38,446 nt of DNA from Gammaproteobacteria bacterium (GCA_022824965.1 JAJDYY010000001.1:1-38446); one strand, 5' to 3'; shown: positions 17,222-25,965, counted from the first letter of the stretch. Notes: generated from the letters alone by a model not told the origin. A program made the numbers and translations.

Positions 17222-17995
17222 TCAGGCACGAACTACAATGCCCTGACTGGCTATATAGGTCTTGGCCTCGCCAATCGTGTATTCCCCGAAATGAAAGATA
17301 CTGGCAGCCAGTACTGCATCAGCACGCCCGAGGCTCACGCCCTCTGCCAGGTGCTGCAGGGTGCCGGCCCCGCCCGAGGCAATCACCGGGATGCCGACCG
17401 CTTCGCTGACAGCACGGGTAAGCTCCAGATCGAAGCCCGTCTTCATGCCGTCGCAGTCCATGCTCGTCAAGAGAATTTCGCCAGCCCCTAAGGCCTCCAT
17501 CTTCTTCGCCCAGCGGATCGCCTCGATGCCGGTCGGCTTTCGCCCGCCGTGGGTGAAGAGCTCCCAGCGAAGCGGCTCGCCTTCGACACTCACGCGCTTG
17601 GCATCGATGGCGACCACGATGCACTGCGAGCCAGTCTTGTCACTGGCCTCCTGAACGAACCCGGGGTTGAACACCGCGGCGGTGTTGATGGCGACCTTGT
17701 CGGCACCGGCATTGAGCAGGGTGCGGATGTCCTCAAGCTTGCGGATGCCGCCGCCCACGGTGAGCGGGATGAAGACCTGGGCTGCGACCTGCTCAACCAC
17801 GTGCACCATGGTGTCTCGCTCATCGGAGCTTGCGGTGATGTCGAGGAAGGTGATCTCATCAGCCCCCTCGGCATCGTAGCGCTTGGCCACCTCCACCGGA
17901 TCGCCGGCATCGCGGATATCGACGAACTGCACGCCCTTGACCACGCGACCGGCATCGACGTCCAGGCAGGGGATGATACGTTTGGCGAGCGACAT
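17222..17995 (-). CDS. hisF: Imidazole glycerol-phosphate synthase, cyclase subunit
   Basis: 257 residues from ATG 17995; the frame extends upstream, but homology begins at [14 protein letters not shown]. With HisH it converts PRFAR and ammonia to imidazole glycerol phosphate and AICAR. The TIM barrel shows catalytic D12, [36 protein letters not shown] with the second Asp, and [12 protein letters not shown]. Normally hisA lies immediately upstream; here two HigBA modules (18078-19336) separate them, so hisF may depend on read-through or on its own promoter. HisH and HisF must still form a stoichiometric complex. Confidence 0.97.
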   Translation of the reverse strand: MSLAKRIIPCLDVDAGRVVKGVQFVDIRDAGDPVEVAKRYDAEGADEITFLDITASSDERDTMVHVVEQVAAQVFIPLTVGGGIRKLEDIRTLLNAGADKVAINTAAVFNPGFVQEASDKTGSQCIVVAIDAKRVSVEGEPLRWELFTHGGRKPTGIEAIRWAKKMEALGAGEILLTSMDCDGMKTGFDLELTRAVSEAVGIPVIASGGAGTLQHLAEGVSLGRADAVLAASIFHFGEYTIGEAKTYIASQGIVVRA

Positions 17996-18077
17996 GAGTG
18001 GGCGAGCTATGAAATCCAGGGGAATTATATACTTCGACCCTGCAGCAAAACCGGAATCTCCTCGAGGGCTTAAGGGC

Positions 18078-18383
18078 TCAAGCGACTTCGCTGTAGTCAA
18101 TCGGTGTTAATGCCTTGGTGTCTACCGATTGGCGCGCTTTCCGCAGATCGCAGCTCTCCTGCAAGGTAAGCCAGCTTTCTGCGGAGCCACCCAAAACCCT
18201 GGACAGGCGCACAGCCGGTTCCGGCGAGACTCCGGCAACACCATTCAGCAGGCGACTGAAGGTGCTGCGTGCAACGCCGAGTTGGTCGGCGACTTTATTC
18301 GCGGTAATTTCCGCGAACGGCTCAATGTACGTGCGCCGGATCAAAGCGCCCGGGTGCGGGGGGTCATGTTGCTGAAGCGTCAT
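18078..18383 (-). CDS. higA: HigA-type antitoxin (module 1)
   Basis: 101 residues. [20 protein letters not shown], then [20 protein letters not shown] and [20 protein letters not shown], is the full HigA Xre-type DNA-binding domain. It neutralises HigB and represses the operon. Its ATG overlaps the higB stop as TGATG, so translation is coupled, in the toxin-first order usual for higBA. The module lies in the his operon, on the same strand, 82 bases ahead of hisF. Confidence 0.9.
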   Translation of the reverse strand: MTLQQHDPPHPGALIRRTYIEPFAEITANKVADQLGVARSTFSRLLNGVAGVSPEPAVRLSRVLGGSAESWLTLQESCDLRKARQSVDTKALTPIDYSEVA

Positions 18384-18634
18384 CAGTGATAATCCTCATG
18401 GTTCACTACATAAGCATCGCCATCTTCGAATTGGAAAACGATCCGCCAGTTCCCGGATATATTTATCACCCGGAACCCCTTCAGGCCCCCTTTGAGTCGG
18501 TGCAGCCGATACCCCGGCTTGTTGATATCCTCAATCACAGTGGCCGCATGGAGGAAACCCAGCCGATCACTGATTTCCGTTGCATGATCTGCCTGGATCC
18601 TGGCCGTGTTGTGCAACAGGGAACATAGAACCAT
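18383..18634 (-). CDS. higB: HigB-type toxin with truncated N-terminus (module 1)
   Basis: The 83-residue ORF has the HigB core IQADHATEISDRLGFLHAAT followed by GYRLHRLKGGLKGF, the NWRIVFQFEDGDAYVVNHED strand segment and the terminal DYH. HigB is a RelE-fold ribosome-dependent mRNA interferase. Family members normally carry about 20 residues with an FKHKGLE-type start in front; here the upstream DNA gives only MVLCSLLHNTAR, and no frame restores the usual N-terminus. The toxin may be inactive. The catalytic C-terminal strand is present. Confidence 0.75.
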   Translation of the reverse strand: MVLCSLLHNTARIQADHATEISDRLGFLHAATVIEDINKPGYRLHRLKGGLKGFRVINISGNWRIVFQFEDGDAYVVNHEDYH

Positions 18635-18735
18635 GAAGGGGACACATCATGGGTCCGGCTCCAGCTTGGCACAGCCCGGCTGCACGGGCGCAGCGCAAAC
18701 ACCAGGGTGCCATGGCGACCAGTTCGTGCCAGCCC

Positions 18736-19041
18736 CTATCCCGTAGCATGTAGACCCGTCCCGGCATCAAGCGTCGGTAACCGGGCGATCGTCGTTCCAT
18801 GCTTTTGTTCCGCACACCGGAGTTCGTACAGCTTCTGGAGGTTGAGCCAGAATTCGCCTGAGGTACCGAAAAAACGCCCCAGGCGCAAGGCGGTATCGCC
18901 GGTGACCGAACGTCGGCCATTGAGGATCTCTGTGATTCGGTTCACCGGCACCTCGATCCGTCGCGCCAGTTCCGCTGCACTCATGCCGAGCACATCGAGA
19001 TCCTCGCGCAACGTCTCGCCGGGATGGATTGGTTCACGCAT
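18736..19041 (-). CDS. higA: HigA-type antitoxin (module 2)
   Basis: About 101 residues from ATG 19041 (MREPIHPGETL). The HTH reads LREDLDVLGMSAAELARRI, then RITEILNGRRSVTGDTALRL and TSGEFWLNLQKLYEL, a standard HigA. The ATG lies inside the last codons of the upstream higB (8-base overlap). The sequence is clearly different from module 1, so the two modules are not a recent duplication. Confidence 0.9.
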   Translation of the reverse strand: MREPIHPGETLREDLDVLGMSAAELARRIEVPVNRITEILNGRRSVTGDTALRLGRFFGTSGEFWLNLQKLYELRCAEQKHGTTIARLPTLDAGTGLHATG

Positions 19042-19336
19042 TTCCTGCCTCCTCTTGATGGTAATCAACAATTTTCACTTCAGTCGGGCCGGAACTGCCC
19101 TCGGGCCACTTGAAGCAGATTCGCCACTGATCGTTGATACGGATGCTCCACTGCCCCCTGCGCCAACCCTTGAGCGCCTGCAGGCGATTACCGGGGCGTG
19201 CCAGGTCGCCCAAACAGATGGCTGCATCAAGCTGGTCGAGCTTGCGCGAAGCGCTGCGGGCAATGCCGGCGAAGGCCGCGACCCGGTGGCCCGCGTAGAA
19301 CGCCCCGGTCTTCCTGTCAAAGAAGCCGACGATCAC
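19034..19336 (-). CDS. higB: HigB-type toxin (module 2)
   Basis: 100 residues from GTG 19336. It is a full-length HigB/RelE-fold protein: VGFFDRKTGAFYAGHRV, the helix SASRKLDQLDAA, RPGNRLQALKGWRRGQWSIR, NDQWRICFKW and a final VDYHQEEAGNA. It should cleave mRNA on the ribosome and be held by the HigA encoded directly after it. A palindrome in front (19362-19372) is a candidate operator. It is oriented with the his operon, and any transcript from its promoter would reach hisF. Confidence 0.9.
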   Translation of the reverse strand: MIVGFFDRKTGAFYAGHRVAAFAGIARSASRKLDQLDAAICLGDLARPGNRLQALKGWRRGQWSIRINDQWRICFKWPEGSSGPTEVKIVDYHQEEAGNA

Positions 19337-19664
19337 GATAATTTGTGTTCCTGCTACGACCGTACTGCGTACACTTTAGCGGAGATATACGCATTACGTC
19401 AAACATAATTCACGGACAGCGGCGCACATGCTGTTCCAATGCCGGCAGCACCGGTGTCGCATGATCACTGCGATCTATCGCGGCTCAAGGGGCTGGCCAG
19501 TTTCAGAACCCCCCGACGAGGTTGCCGGGCTTTATCATCCGGGATCATGTTGCGACGAACTGTGGAGGGCGGCTCATCCGGAGAAGAAATCGGGCACTTC
19601 CTGACGTTCGCCATTTCGAATCCGGAGTCTCAACAGCTTCTCCTGGAACAGGAGGCGTGGCGGA
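19337..19664. other. 328-base interval between hisA and higBA, with candidate operator
   Basis: No gene seen. The palindrome GTACTGCGTAC (19362-19372) lies 26 bases upstream of the higB GTG. On the minus strand TTGACG and CTAAAG, spaced by 17 bases, could be a weak promoter just before it. The half nearer hisA contains nothing recognisable, and no terminator with a T-run was found, so read-through from hisA is possible. Confidence 0.4.
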
Positions 19665-20402
19665 CTAGGGTTGCACCTCATCGGCGATCACTTGGGCATG
19701 CTTGAGCTCGATCGTGCCCTCGTACAGGGCGCGCCCGACGATTACCCCGACAATGCCCTCCTCACCGGACTCGCGCAGGCGCTTGATGTCGGTCTCGTCG
19801 GTGACCCCGCCGGAGGCGATCACCGGGATGTGGACATTGTTCGCAAGCTCTACGGTGGACTCGACGTTTATGCCCTGCATCATGCCGTCGCGGCTGATGT
19901 CGGTGAAGACGATCGCGGCCACGCCGTCGGCCTCGAAATGCTGCGCCATGTCGATGGCATCATGGTTGGAGAGCTTCGACCAGCCGTCGATCGCGACCTT
20001 GCCGTTCTTGGCATCGAGCCCGGCGATGATGTGGCCGGGAAACTCCAGGCACAGGTCGTTGACGAAGTGCGGGGCACTGACCGCGCGCGTGCCGATGATG
20101 ACGTACTGCACGCCGATGTCGAGATAGGCCTGCACGGTGTCCTCGTCACGGATGCCCCCGCCCGCCTGGATCGGGATGTCGGGATGCTTCTCTGCGATCG
20201 CCTGGATGATGGAGGCATTGCGCGGCGCACCCGCGTAAGCTCCGTCGAGATCCACGATGTGCAGGCGCCTCGCCCCTTCCCCGACCCAGCGGTCCGCGAC
20301 CGCCACCGGATCCTCGGAGAACACGGTGACATCGTCCATGGCGCCCTGGCGAAGGCGCACGCACTTGCCGTCCTTGAGATCGATTGCAGGGATGACCATC
20401 AT
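19665..20402 (-). CDS. hisA: Phosphoribosylformimino-AICAR ribotide isomerase
   Basis: 245 residues. It isomerises ProFAR to PRFAR, the substrate of HisHF. A TIM barrel paralogous to His[19 protein letters not shown] with catalytic D8, [48 protein letters not shown] with the second Asp, and [13 protein letters not shown]. Length and motifs are normal. It starts 12 bases after hisH, the ancestral spacing, so hisH-hisA is an intact part of the operon. Confidence 0.97.
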   Translation of the reverse strand: MMVIPAIDLKDGKCVRLRQGAMDDVTVFSEDPVAVADRWVGEGARRLHIVDLDGAYAGAPRNASIIQAIAEKHPDIPIQAGGGIRDEDTVQAYLDIGVQYVIIGTRAVSAPHFVNDLCLEFPGHIIAGLDAKNGKVAIDGWSKLSNHDAIDMAQHFEADGVAAIVFTDISRDGMMQGINVESTVELANNVHIPVIASGGVTDETDIKRLRESGEEGIVGVIVGRALYEGTIELKHAQVIADEVQP

Positions 20403-20414
20403 GGAGGGAATCTC

Positions 20415-21074
20415 TCAGCGGGTGCCCGGCTCCCCGTCCCAGTCAACGAAGTTCTGCAACAGGCGAAGCCCGGAGGCGGCGCTTTTCTCCGGATGGCACT
20501 GCAGGGCGAAGACGTTGTCTTTGGCGATCGCCGAGGTGAAGGCCAGGCCGTAGTCGGTGGTACCGGCGACCAGTGCGGCATCCTCGCAGGCGACGAAATA
20601 GCTGTGCACGAAATAGAAGTAACTGGAAGGGGCGATGCCTTCCCAGAGCGGGTGCGCCCGGTCCTGGTGCACCGCGTTCCAGCCCATGTGCGGTACCTTG
20701 TAGCTGCCCGGACCCGTCCCCACGGATACGTGATCACCGAAATACTTCACGCTGCCTTCAAACAATGCCAGGCATCCGGTACCCTGGTTTTCCTCGCTCC
20801 TTGCCATCAGGACCTGCATGCCCATGCAGATGCCAAGAAACGGCTTGTTGCGTGCCGCCTCCAGCACGGACTCCTCCAGACCATGCGCCCTCAGCGCCTG
20901 CATGCAGTCCCGGGCCGCGCCCTGGCCGGGGAACACCACCCGGTCGCTTTTGGCAATCGCACCGAAATCCGAGGTCGTGAATACGCGGTCCGCAGGGCCT
21001 GTCACATGCTCAAGCGCCTTGATGACAGAATAGAGATTTCCGATGCCGTAATCAATGATCGCAATTTGGCTCAT
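20415..21074 (-). CDS. hisH: Imidazole glycerol-phosphate synthase, glutaminase subunit
   Basis: 219 residues. A class I glutamine amidotransferase that feeds ammonia to HisF. IIDYGIGNLYSVIKALEHV opens the fold, PFLGICMGMQVLM holds the nucleophilic Cys, and FALQCHPEKSAASGLRLL supplies His and Glu of the triad. HSYFVACEDAALVAGTTDYG is also typical. It is followed directly by hisA, but hisB, normally just upstream, is 2.6 kb away behind a FitAB relic and a Panacea pair. Confidence 0.97.
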   Translation of the reverse strand: MSQIAIIDYGIGNLYSVIKALEHVTGPADRVFTTSDFGAIAKSDRVVFPGQGAARDCMQALRAHGLEESVLEAARNKPFLGICMGMQVLMARSEENQGTGCLALFEGSVKYFGDHVSVGTGPGSYKVPHMGWNAVHQDRAHPLWEGIAPSSYFYFVHSYFVACEDAALVAGTTDYGLAFTSAIAKDNVFALQCHPEKSAASGLRLLQNFVDWDGEPGTR

Positions 21075-21554
21075 GAGTGCATGTCGGGATGCTGGAATGC
21101 GCGGTATGTCGAGTTAGCCTGCCTGCACTTCTCTTCGGCTGCGCCGGGCCATCAAGATTAGCATACCAAATCAGGAACGGCTTTTGTCCCTGCTGAAGGT
21201 GCAGCGGCCCGGGGCTGGCATTTAACACCGAAAATCATAGCCGTCCCTGATAGCCGGGGTCCATGTGAAAACCTGAAGTCACCAGCACCCGGCTGGTGAG
21301 CGAGTAAATCCAGTGGTTAGGGTGCATGTCCCTTTTAGAAGTTCAGCAGGGGCAGTCATGGGCTCATTGGACCAACAGTCTCCGCGTCCTGTCGCCTTCC
21401 TCATTTTATTCGGTAAGTACGCAAGTTTTGGCAGTTTCGCTCAATTCGCCGTCCAGGGATCAATGACCTCAACGTCAAGGTGCTCAAAGTCTCGGTAGTG
21501 TATCCGGTTGAAATTTATTCAACCGGAGACTGGCAGGGGGAAAGTGTTTAGATG
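21075..21554. other. 480-base interval upstream of hisH, no gene seen
   Basis: Short ORFs here resemble no family. A stretch near 21250-21345 has several small inverted repeats (for example ACCCGGCTGGTG) but does not fold into a cloverleaf by eye. The segment nearer 21500 is AT-richer and flanks the two-TM gene end. A promoter for hisH may lie near 21100-21200, but no clear boxes were found. Confidence 0.35.
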
Positions 21555-21911
21555 TTAAGTAGTATCGCCATTGCTTAATTTGAAAAGTTGCAACATCTTG
21601 GCAGTATCTAGCTTAACTTCCTGTGAGTTCTTAAAAACACCGATCAGGACAAATACCAAAATGGCTATGATAGATACTATGGGAGAAATTGCAAGGAAAA
21701 CAAAACTGCTACCCATGTCTTGATAAGAAACGATTTCATATAAGATGTAAAATTCAAGAACAGCCAGTGCTATGATGACCATCGCAGCCATAAAGAGAGC
21801 AACCCGTCTTAAATTGACATAGTGTTCTTCCAGGCGGCCCAGTTGTTTGCGCGAATCCTCATCAAGGGTTTCAATATCGTCAGGATCAATTTCTGGGGGC
21901 GATTCAGGCAT
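21555..21911 (-). CDS. Two-helix membrane protein, candidate toxin of a Panacea pair
   Basis: 118 residues from ATG 21911. An acidic N-terminus (PEIDPDDIETLDEDSRKQLG) is followed by a short helix, two membrane segments (VALFMAAMVIIALAVLEFYI and FVFLAISPIVSIIAILVFVL), and a basic/amphipathic tail. It shares the A of TAATG with the stop of the Panacea gene, so translation is tightly coupled. Panacea-domain antitoxins are known to be paired with many toxins, including short membrane-active ones, hence the toxin hypothesis. No homologue is recognised from sequence alone, and other roles are possible. Confidence 0.6.
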   Translation of the reverse strand: MPESPPEIDPDDIETLDEDSRKQLGRLEEHYVNLRRVALFMAAMVIIALAVLEFYILYEIVSYQDMGSSFVFLAISPIVSIIAILVFVLIGVFKNSQEVKLDTAKMLQLFKLSNGDTT

Positions 21912-22417
21912 TAGCCTACTTGCGCCCATTGGGGGCCTTCTTCTTTTGCTTCTTTTGCTTCTTTTGCCCTTTCCAATTTTGAAATAAAGTGTTCCTTGAT
22001 CAAATTATTGGGGATGACTGTTCCTAATTCCCCCGCTCTATACGTCATATCCCATGGCCCGCCCTTAATGTGTGTCAGGGCGGATAATCTGTTAGCTGAT
22101 AAGCCTTGATACATTTCATCAATATGGGATAAAAAACCTTTGGTATCTTGATCCAGTTCATCTTCCTTAACAAAAGGGAACAAGCCAATGATTATCCCTT
22201 GAGGACGAAATGCATAATAGATACTTGGGATGACAGGGCCATGTCGCCATGCCTGGACAGGTTCGTTCACCAAGGGTTCATTGGTCAAAGCAAGATGCCA
22301 GCCGTGAGCCATATATGCGAGCTTAAGAACGCGCAAAATCGTCATTGGTTTGCCACGGTTTTTGGCAAATCTTATGAACTGATTGGCTACTTTACGACTG
22401 TCGTATGGAGGCACCAT
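21911..22417 (-). CDS. Panacea-domain (SocA-like, DUF4065) antitoxin candidate
   Basis: 168 residues from ATG 22417, which has GGAAAG upstream. ATG 22489 would add 24 Ser/Asn-rich residues. YDSRKVANQFIRFAKNRGKP, then LRVLKLAYMAHGWHLA, PVQAWRHGPVIPSIYYAFR and GPWDMTYRAGELGTVIPN form the Panacea domain almost end to end. The tail contains three KEA/KEE units encoded by a 9-base repeat (about 21938-21970). Panacea proteins neutralise toxins, some by direct binding and SocA as a proteolytic adaptor. The downstream two-TM gene is the probable partner. The pair sits in the his operon, between hisB and hisH. Confidence 0.8.
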   Translation of the reverse strand: MVPPYDSRKVANQFIRFAKNRGKPMTILRVLKLAYMAHGWHLALTNEPLVNEPVQAWRHGPVIPSIYYAFRPQGIIIGLFPFVKEDELDQDTKGFLSHIDEMYQGLSANRLSALTHIKGGPWDMTYRAGELGTVIPNNLIKEHFISKLERAKEAKEAKEEGPQWAQVG

Positions 22418-22508
22418 TTTCTTTCCGCTTTCTGTCCCCAAATCAGAAAACGAATTCCCAGAAAAGGAATTGGACAAAAATTGTACCATATTATCCAAAA
22501 AGTGGCAC

Positions 22509-22834
22509 TCAAATAGGAGGAACATCCGCCTGTGGCGCAGGGTAACCGGCAGAACGGCATGCCGCCGCCATGTCCGCATATTTTTGCGCAGCGCTGCTGT
22601 CGAACGGGAGAATCCGGCCCGCGAAATCCTCTTGCAGAATCGCATCCAGGGCCAAGGCAAGCCCCGCCTTTCTCCGGCCGGCTGGCAGCATGGCAAAGCC
22701 GTAACGAAGTTCCGCCTCGCCGATTGCTGAAAAGTACAGGTCTGTTTCCCAGTGGCCGTCAATCCATCTCTCGACCGCAGCATCGGGGACGTGCGCAAGA
22801 GTTCGGATACCACGTTTGTATCCAGCAGGAACAT
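22509..22834 (-). pseudogene. FitB/VapC-type PIN toxin, frameshifted and C-terminally truncated
   Basis: From ATG 22834, MFLLDTNVVSELLR is the start of a FitB-type PIN domain. After codon 14 the homology moves to another frame, VPDAAVERWIDGHWETDLYF followed by SAIGEAELRYGFAMLPAGRR and the rest down to AQKYADMAAACRSAGYPAPQ. It then ends at ADVPPI-stop, where about 35 more residues with the last catalytic Asp should follow. So there is one indel near 22790 and a 3' deletion. The RNase toxin is almost certainly dead. The start lies 10 bases after fitA, the usual fitAB layout. Confidence 0.85.
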
Positions 22835-22844
22835 CACCGCCCCC

Positions 22845-23087
22845 TCAGTCAAAAGAGGGTGGCTCGCGCCCGGGCTCGCGTGGAGGCAACTCCAAGTCCA
22901 CTCCGCCCAGAGGCGCGATCCTGGAGCGAATCTTGCGTGCCAGATTGCGGGCAGACCCCTTGCGCCCGACTGCATCACGCAGAATGAGCCGTACTTCCGC
23001 TTCCATAGAGCGATGATGCTTGGCCGCACGCACCCGAAGGCGTGTTTTCACCTCCTCGTCGAGATTGCGGATCGTGATACTCGCCAT
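22845..23087 (-). CDS. FitA-type ribbon-helix-helix antitoxin
   Basis: 80 residues from ATG 23087. MASITIRNLDEEVKTRLRVR, then AAKHHRSMEAEVRLILRDA, is the FitA ribbon-helix-helix with the N-terminal beta strand that binds DNA. The C-terminal Pro/Arg-rich tail normally wraps the PIN partner. Its partner downstream is broken, so this is an orphaned antitoxin that could still repress its promoter. It lies between hisB and hisH, on the operon strand. Confidence 0.85.
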   Translation of the reverse strand: MASITIRNLDEEVKTRLRVRAAKHHRSMEAEVRLILRDAVGRKGSARNLARKIRSRIAPLGGVDLELPPREPGREPPSFD

Positions 23088-23693
23088 GGCGATGTCCCCT
23101 GAATCTTCCAGATGTCTAATCAATATTCTGATTGCGATGCAATCATCCTGCTGAAACCGTGTGCAGAAGTCAATGCACGGACCGTACCCCGGCCGACCGT
23201 AACGCTTGCATGAATCCGTTGCCGCTGTTCCAGTGATTCATGGGGACAAAATCTCCTGGTCTGTCTATCAGCAAGTTGGCCGACGCCCATTTCTCGAGAA
23301 CCCGGCGCCATGGACCTCCGGTGACCGGATTGCATCCACCATGTCGATCATTTCACCCGGGGCTGCCCACCCTGGATGGAGACAGGTGCCGCGGACTTTG
23401 CTGAGTGGTCCTGTGCAGGCAATTTACGGGTTCAGTCCCTACGGCACTGGGGGGTCAGGCGGGCTCCAGCGGGACAGGGGACTTGCTGGAGTCCGATCGC
23501 CGGGCGCGGCATGCGGGCCCGGGTCGTTGCAGAAGGACGGCACCGGGTCGGTGTTCAGGGGGCCGTCGCAACAGCCCCGGAACTCGATGCGGGCACTGCG
23601 GTCAGCACGTTCCGCACTGCAGTTGCTGCTGGTCTGTGCTTATGGACGTTTTCTCGCCGGGACGGCTTGGTGTCCGCTTGCCAGTCTCCCGGC
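23088..23693. other. 606-base interval between hisB and fitA, no gene recognised
   Basis: Several overlapping ORFs exist in different frames but none has family motifs. The AT-rich stretch at 23105-23150 just upstream of fitA is the likely promoter region. The right half (23400-23690) has coding-like GC without a recognisable protein, and may be decayed sequence from an older insertion. Confidence 0.4.
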
Positions 23694-24287
23694 TCACAGG
23701 CTGCCCTTGGTGGACGGGATTTCCCCCTCGAGACGATCGTCGAAGCCTGCGGCCATGCGAAGCGCACGCCCGAAGGCCTTGAACACGGTCTCGGCAATGT
23801 GGTGGGAGTTGTCGCCCGAGAGGTTGTCGATGTGCAGGGTCACACCCGCGTGGTTGACAAAGCCCTGGAAGAACTCGTGCGTGAGGTCGACATCAAAGTC
23901 CCCGACCCTTGCCCGCGGGAAGCTCACCCGGAACTCGAGACCCGGCCGCCCGGAAAAATCCACCACGACTCTCGAGAGCGCCTCATCGAGCGGCACGTAG
24001 GCGTGCCCGTAACGGCGGATCCCCTGCTTGTCGCCGATCGCCTGGGCAAACGCCTGGCCGAGCACGATGCCGATGTCCTCCACGGTGTGGTGCGCATCGA
24101 TCTCGAGATCGCCCCTGGCATCGATGGCAAGGTCCAGCATGCCGTGGCGGGCCACCTGGTCGAGCATGTGCTCGAAAAACGGCAGGCCGGTCGCAAGCCT
24201 GGATTTCCCGCGACCGTCCAGGTCCAGGCGGACCGTGATCTGGGTCTCGCGGGTATTGCGTTCGACACTGGCGGATCGCGGGCTCAC
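23694..24287 (-). CDS. hisB: Imidazoleglycerol-phosphate dehydratase
   Basis: 197 residues from GTG 24287. A monofunctional HisB, lacking the phosphatase domain of the enterobacterial fusion. It dehydrates IGP to imidazole acetol phosphate. The duplicated Mn-binding motifs are present: [33 protein letters not shown], and the second repeat [16 protein letters not shown] with [17 protein letters not shown]. It is the first his gene of this string, 53 bases after dtd, and is cut off from hisH by inserted TA genes. Confidence 0.97.
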   Translation of the reverse strand: MSPRSASVERNTRETQITVRLDLDGRGKSRLATGLPFFEHMLDQVARHGMLDLAIDARGDLEIDAHHTVEDIGIVLGQAFAQAIGDKQGIRRYGHAYVPLDEALSRVVVDFSGRPGLEFRVSFPRARVGDFDVDLTHEFFQGFVNHAGVTLHIDNLSGDNSHHIAETVFKAFGRALRMAAGFDDRLEGEIPSTKGSL

Positions 24288-24340
24288 GGCTAAAAGTCCA
24301 GGAAAGTGTATGGAGAAAAGCGGTTGTGTGTTGTCAGCAA

Positions 24341-24778
24341 CTAAACTTCGAGCCAGAACGTGACCGGCCCGTCATTGACCGAGTGCACCTGCATGCAGGC
24401 CCCGAATCTACCGGTCTGCACTTTAGCACAGTTTGCCCTGAGATGATCCGAAAAACGATCGAACAGGCCGGCCGCACGCGCAGGCTCCGCCGCCCTGGAG
24501 AAGCTTGGCCGAAGGCCCTTGTGCGTGTCGGCCGCGAGCGTGAACTGGGGCACGAGCAGCACCTCGCCCTTAACGTCCATGACGCTCCGGTTCATGCGAC
24601 CGGTGCCGTCATCGAACAGGCGGTAGGCGAGCACTCTCTCGCCCATGCGAACAAGTGTTTGCCCATCATCATCCTGCTGCACGGCCACGTAGACCAGAAG
24701 GCCCGGACCGATGTCGGCCACGGTCTTCTCATCGACGGTCACGCGGGCAGTCTTGACACGCTGGAGCAGGGCAATCAT
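24341..24778 (-). CDS. dtd: D-aminoacyl-tRNA deacylase
   Basis: 145 residues from ATG 24778 ([16 protein letters not shown]). It hydrolyses D-aminoacyl and mischarged glycyl-tRNA(Ala), keeping D-amino acids out of proteins. [20 protein letters not shown] corresponds to the conserved SQFTL-A motif, with Ser replaced by Pro-Gln. [20 protein letters not shown] carries the cross-subunit Gly-cisPro-type motif region. The length is typical. It lies between pip and hisB, in the same direction. Confidence 0.95.
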   Translation of the reverse strand: MIALLQRVKTARVTVDEKTVADIGPGLLVYVAVQQDDDGQTLVRMGERVLAYRLFDDGTGRMNRSVMDVKGEVLLVPQFTLAADTHKGLRPSFSRAAEPARAAGLFDRFSDHLRANCAKVQTGRFGACMQVHSVNDGPVTFWLEV

Positions 24779-24828
24779 GACAGGGTCAAGTGTGTGCCAG
24801 GGAGGACACGAATGAAAGGCCCGGTGTT

Positions 24829-25779
24829 TTAGTTTTGAATCAGCTTTTGCACGGCGCGCACCAGCGCATCGACGATCTCGGGTTCGGCCGCCGAGTGCCC
24901 GGAGCGCGCGCAGACCACGAACTCGGCCTCGGGCCAGGCCTGGTGCAGGGCATGCGCCTGCTCGATCGGGCACACCATGTCGTAGCGCCCGTGCACGATG
25001 ACCCCGGGGATGCCCTTGAGCCTGTGGGCATCCTCAAGCAGCTGGTTTTCGCGAAGGAACGAGTCGTGCATGAAATAGTGGCATTCGATGCGCGCCAGGC
25101 TGAGCGCGGTCGCCTCCTTGGAGAAATGCTCGATCACCGATTTCTTGGGTTCAAGGTTCGAGGTACTGCCTTCCCAAAGCGACCAGGCGCGGGCCGCCTC
25201 GCTTCGCACTCCCGGGTCCTCCGAGGTCAGGCGCCGGTGGTAGGCACCGACCAGGTCGCCCCGCTCGTCCTCCGGGATGACCTTGAGGTATTCCCGCCAC
25301 AGCTCGGGATGGATGCGCCCGGCCCCGTCCTGGTAGAACCACTGGATGTCCCGGGGCCGGCACAGGAAGATACCGCGAAGGACGAGGCCCGTGACGCGCC
25401 CGGGGTGGGTCTCGGCATACGCAAGACCCAGGGTCGAGCCCCAGGAGCCGCCGAACACGAGCCAGGCCCCGATGCCGAGGTGTGCGCGGATGCGCTCGAT
25501 GTCCTCGATGAGGTCCTGTGTGGTGTTTTCCTTGAGTTCTGCATGCGGGGTGGAACGACCGCTGCCGCGCTGGTCGAACAGGATGATGCGGCAGTGTTCG
25601 GGATCGAAAAAGCGGCGGTGAAAGGGCTCGCAGGCGGCCCCCGGACCGCCGTGCAGGAACACCACGGGCACGCCTTCAGGGTTGCCGCATTCCTCGACCC
25701 ACAGGGTGTGCCGGCCGGAAACCCGGAGCTGGAACTCCCTGTACGGATCGGCCTTCGGGAAGAGCGGTCGAAATTTCAT
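24829..25779 (-). CDS. pip: Proline iminopeptidase
   Basis: 316 residues from ATG 25779 (MKFRPLFP); an upstream in-frame ATG would add four. An alpha/beta-hydrolase of peptidase family S33 that removes N-terminal proline. VVFLHGGPGAACEPFHRRFF supplies the oxyanion HGGPG, LFDQRGSGRSTPH is typical of the family, GGSWGSTLGLAYAETHPGRV holds the nucleophilic Ser, and GRYDMVCP and SGHSAAEPE supply Asp and His. It precedes dtd by 50 bases on the same strand. Confidence 0.95.
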   Translation of the reverse strand: MKFRPLFPKADPYREFQLRVSGRHTLWVEECGNPEGVPVVFLHGGPGAACEPFHRRFFDPEHCRIILFDQRGSGRSTPHAELKENTTQDLIEDIERIRAHLGIGAWLVFGGSWGSTLGLAYAETHPGRVTGLVLRGIFLCRPRDIQWFYQDGAGRIHPELWREYLKVIPEDERGDLVGAYHRRLTSEDPGVRSEAARAWSLWEGSTSNLEPKKSVIEHFSKEATALSLARIECHYFMHDSFLRENQLLEDAHRLKGIPGVIVHGRYDMVCPIEQAHALHQAWPEAEFVVCARSGHSAAEPEIVDALVRAVQKLIQN

Positions 25780-25858
25780 GGGACTAGCCAAAGGGAACAG
25801 GGTGTGCGATGGCTGTGTCTGAATCGTTTATACAGGGTGCGCATAGGAGCAGCTTTAA

Positions 25859-25924
25859 GGAGCCTCTGATTCACCAGGCTTCAGGGATTATAATACCTGT
25901 CAGGGATTGAATGGCGATTCAGGA
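25859..25924 (+). mobile_element. Solo end of an IS5-like element
   Basis: This 66-base stretch matches the left end of the IS5-like relic at 28972-29037 with about seven differences over the first 60 bases (shared core CTGTCAGGGATTGAATGGCG), in the same orientation. No transposase follows. It marks the left side of the 25.9-29.6 kb island. Confidence 0.7.
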
Positions 25925-25965
25925 GCGTGCCTGAATGTCATACGTGACACCGATCCCGAACTTGA

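Noticed and set aside
21240..21345. Possible tRNA-like sequence upstream of the hisH insertion region
   Set aside because: Small stems are visible, but no complete acceptor, D, anticodon and T arms with a GTTCRA box could be assembled.
23206..24000. Long plus-strand ORFs across the hisB-fitA interval
   Set aside because: They run antisense into hisB and show no motifs; the part outside hisB gave no recognisable protein.
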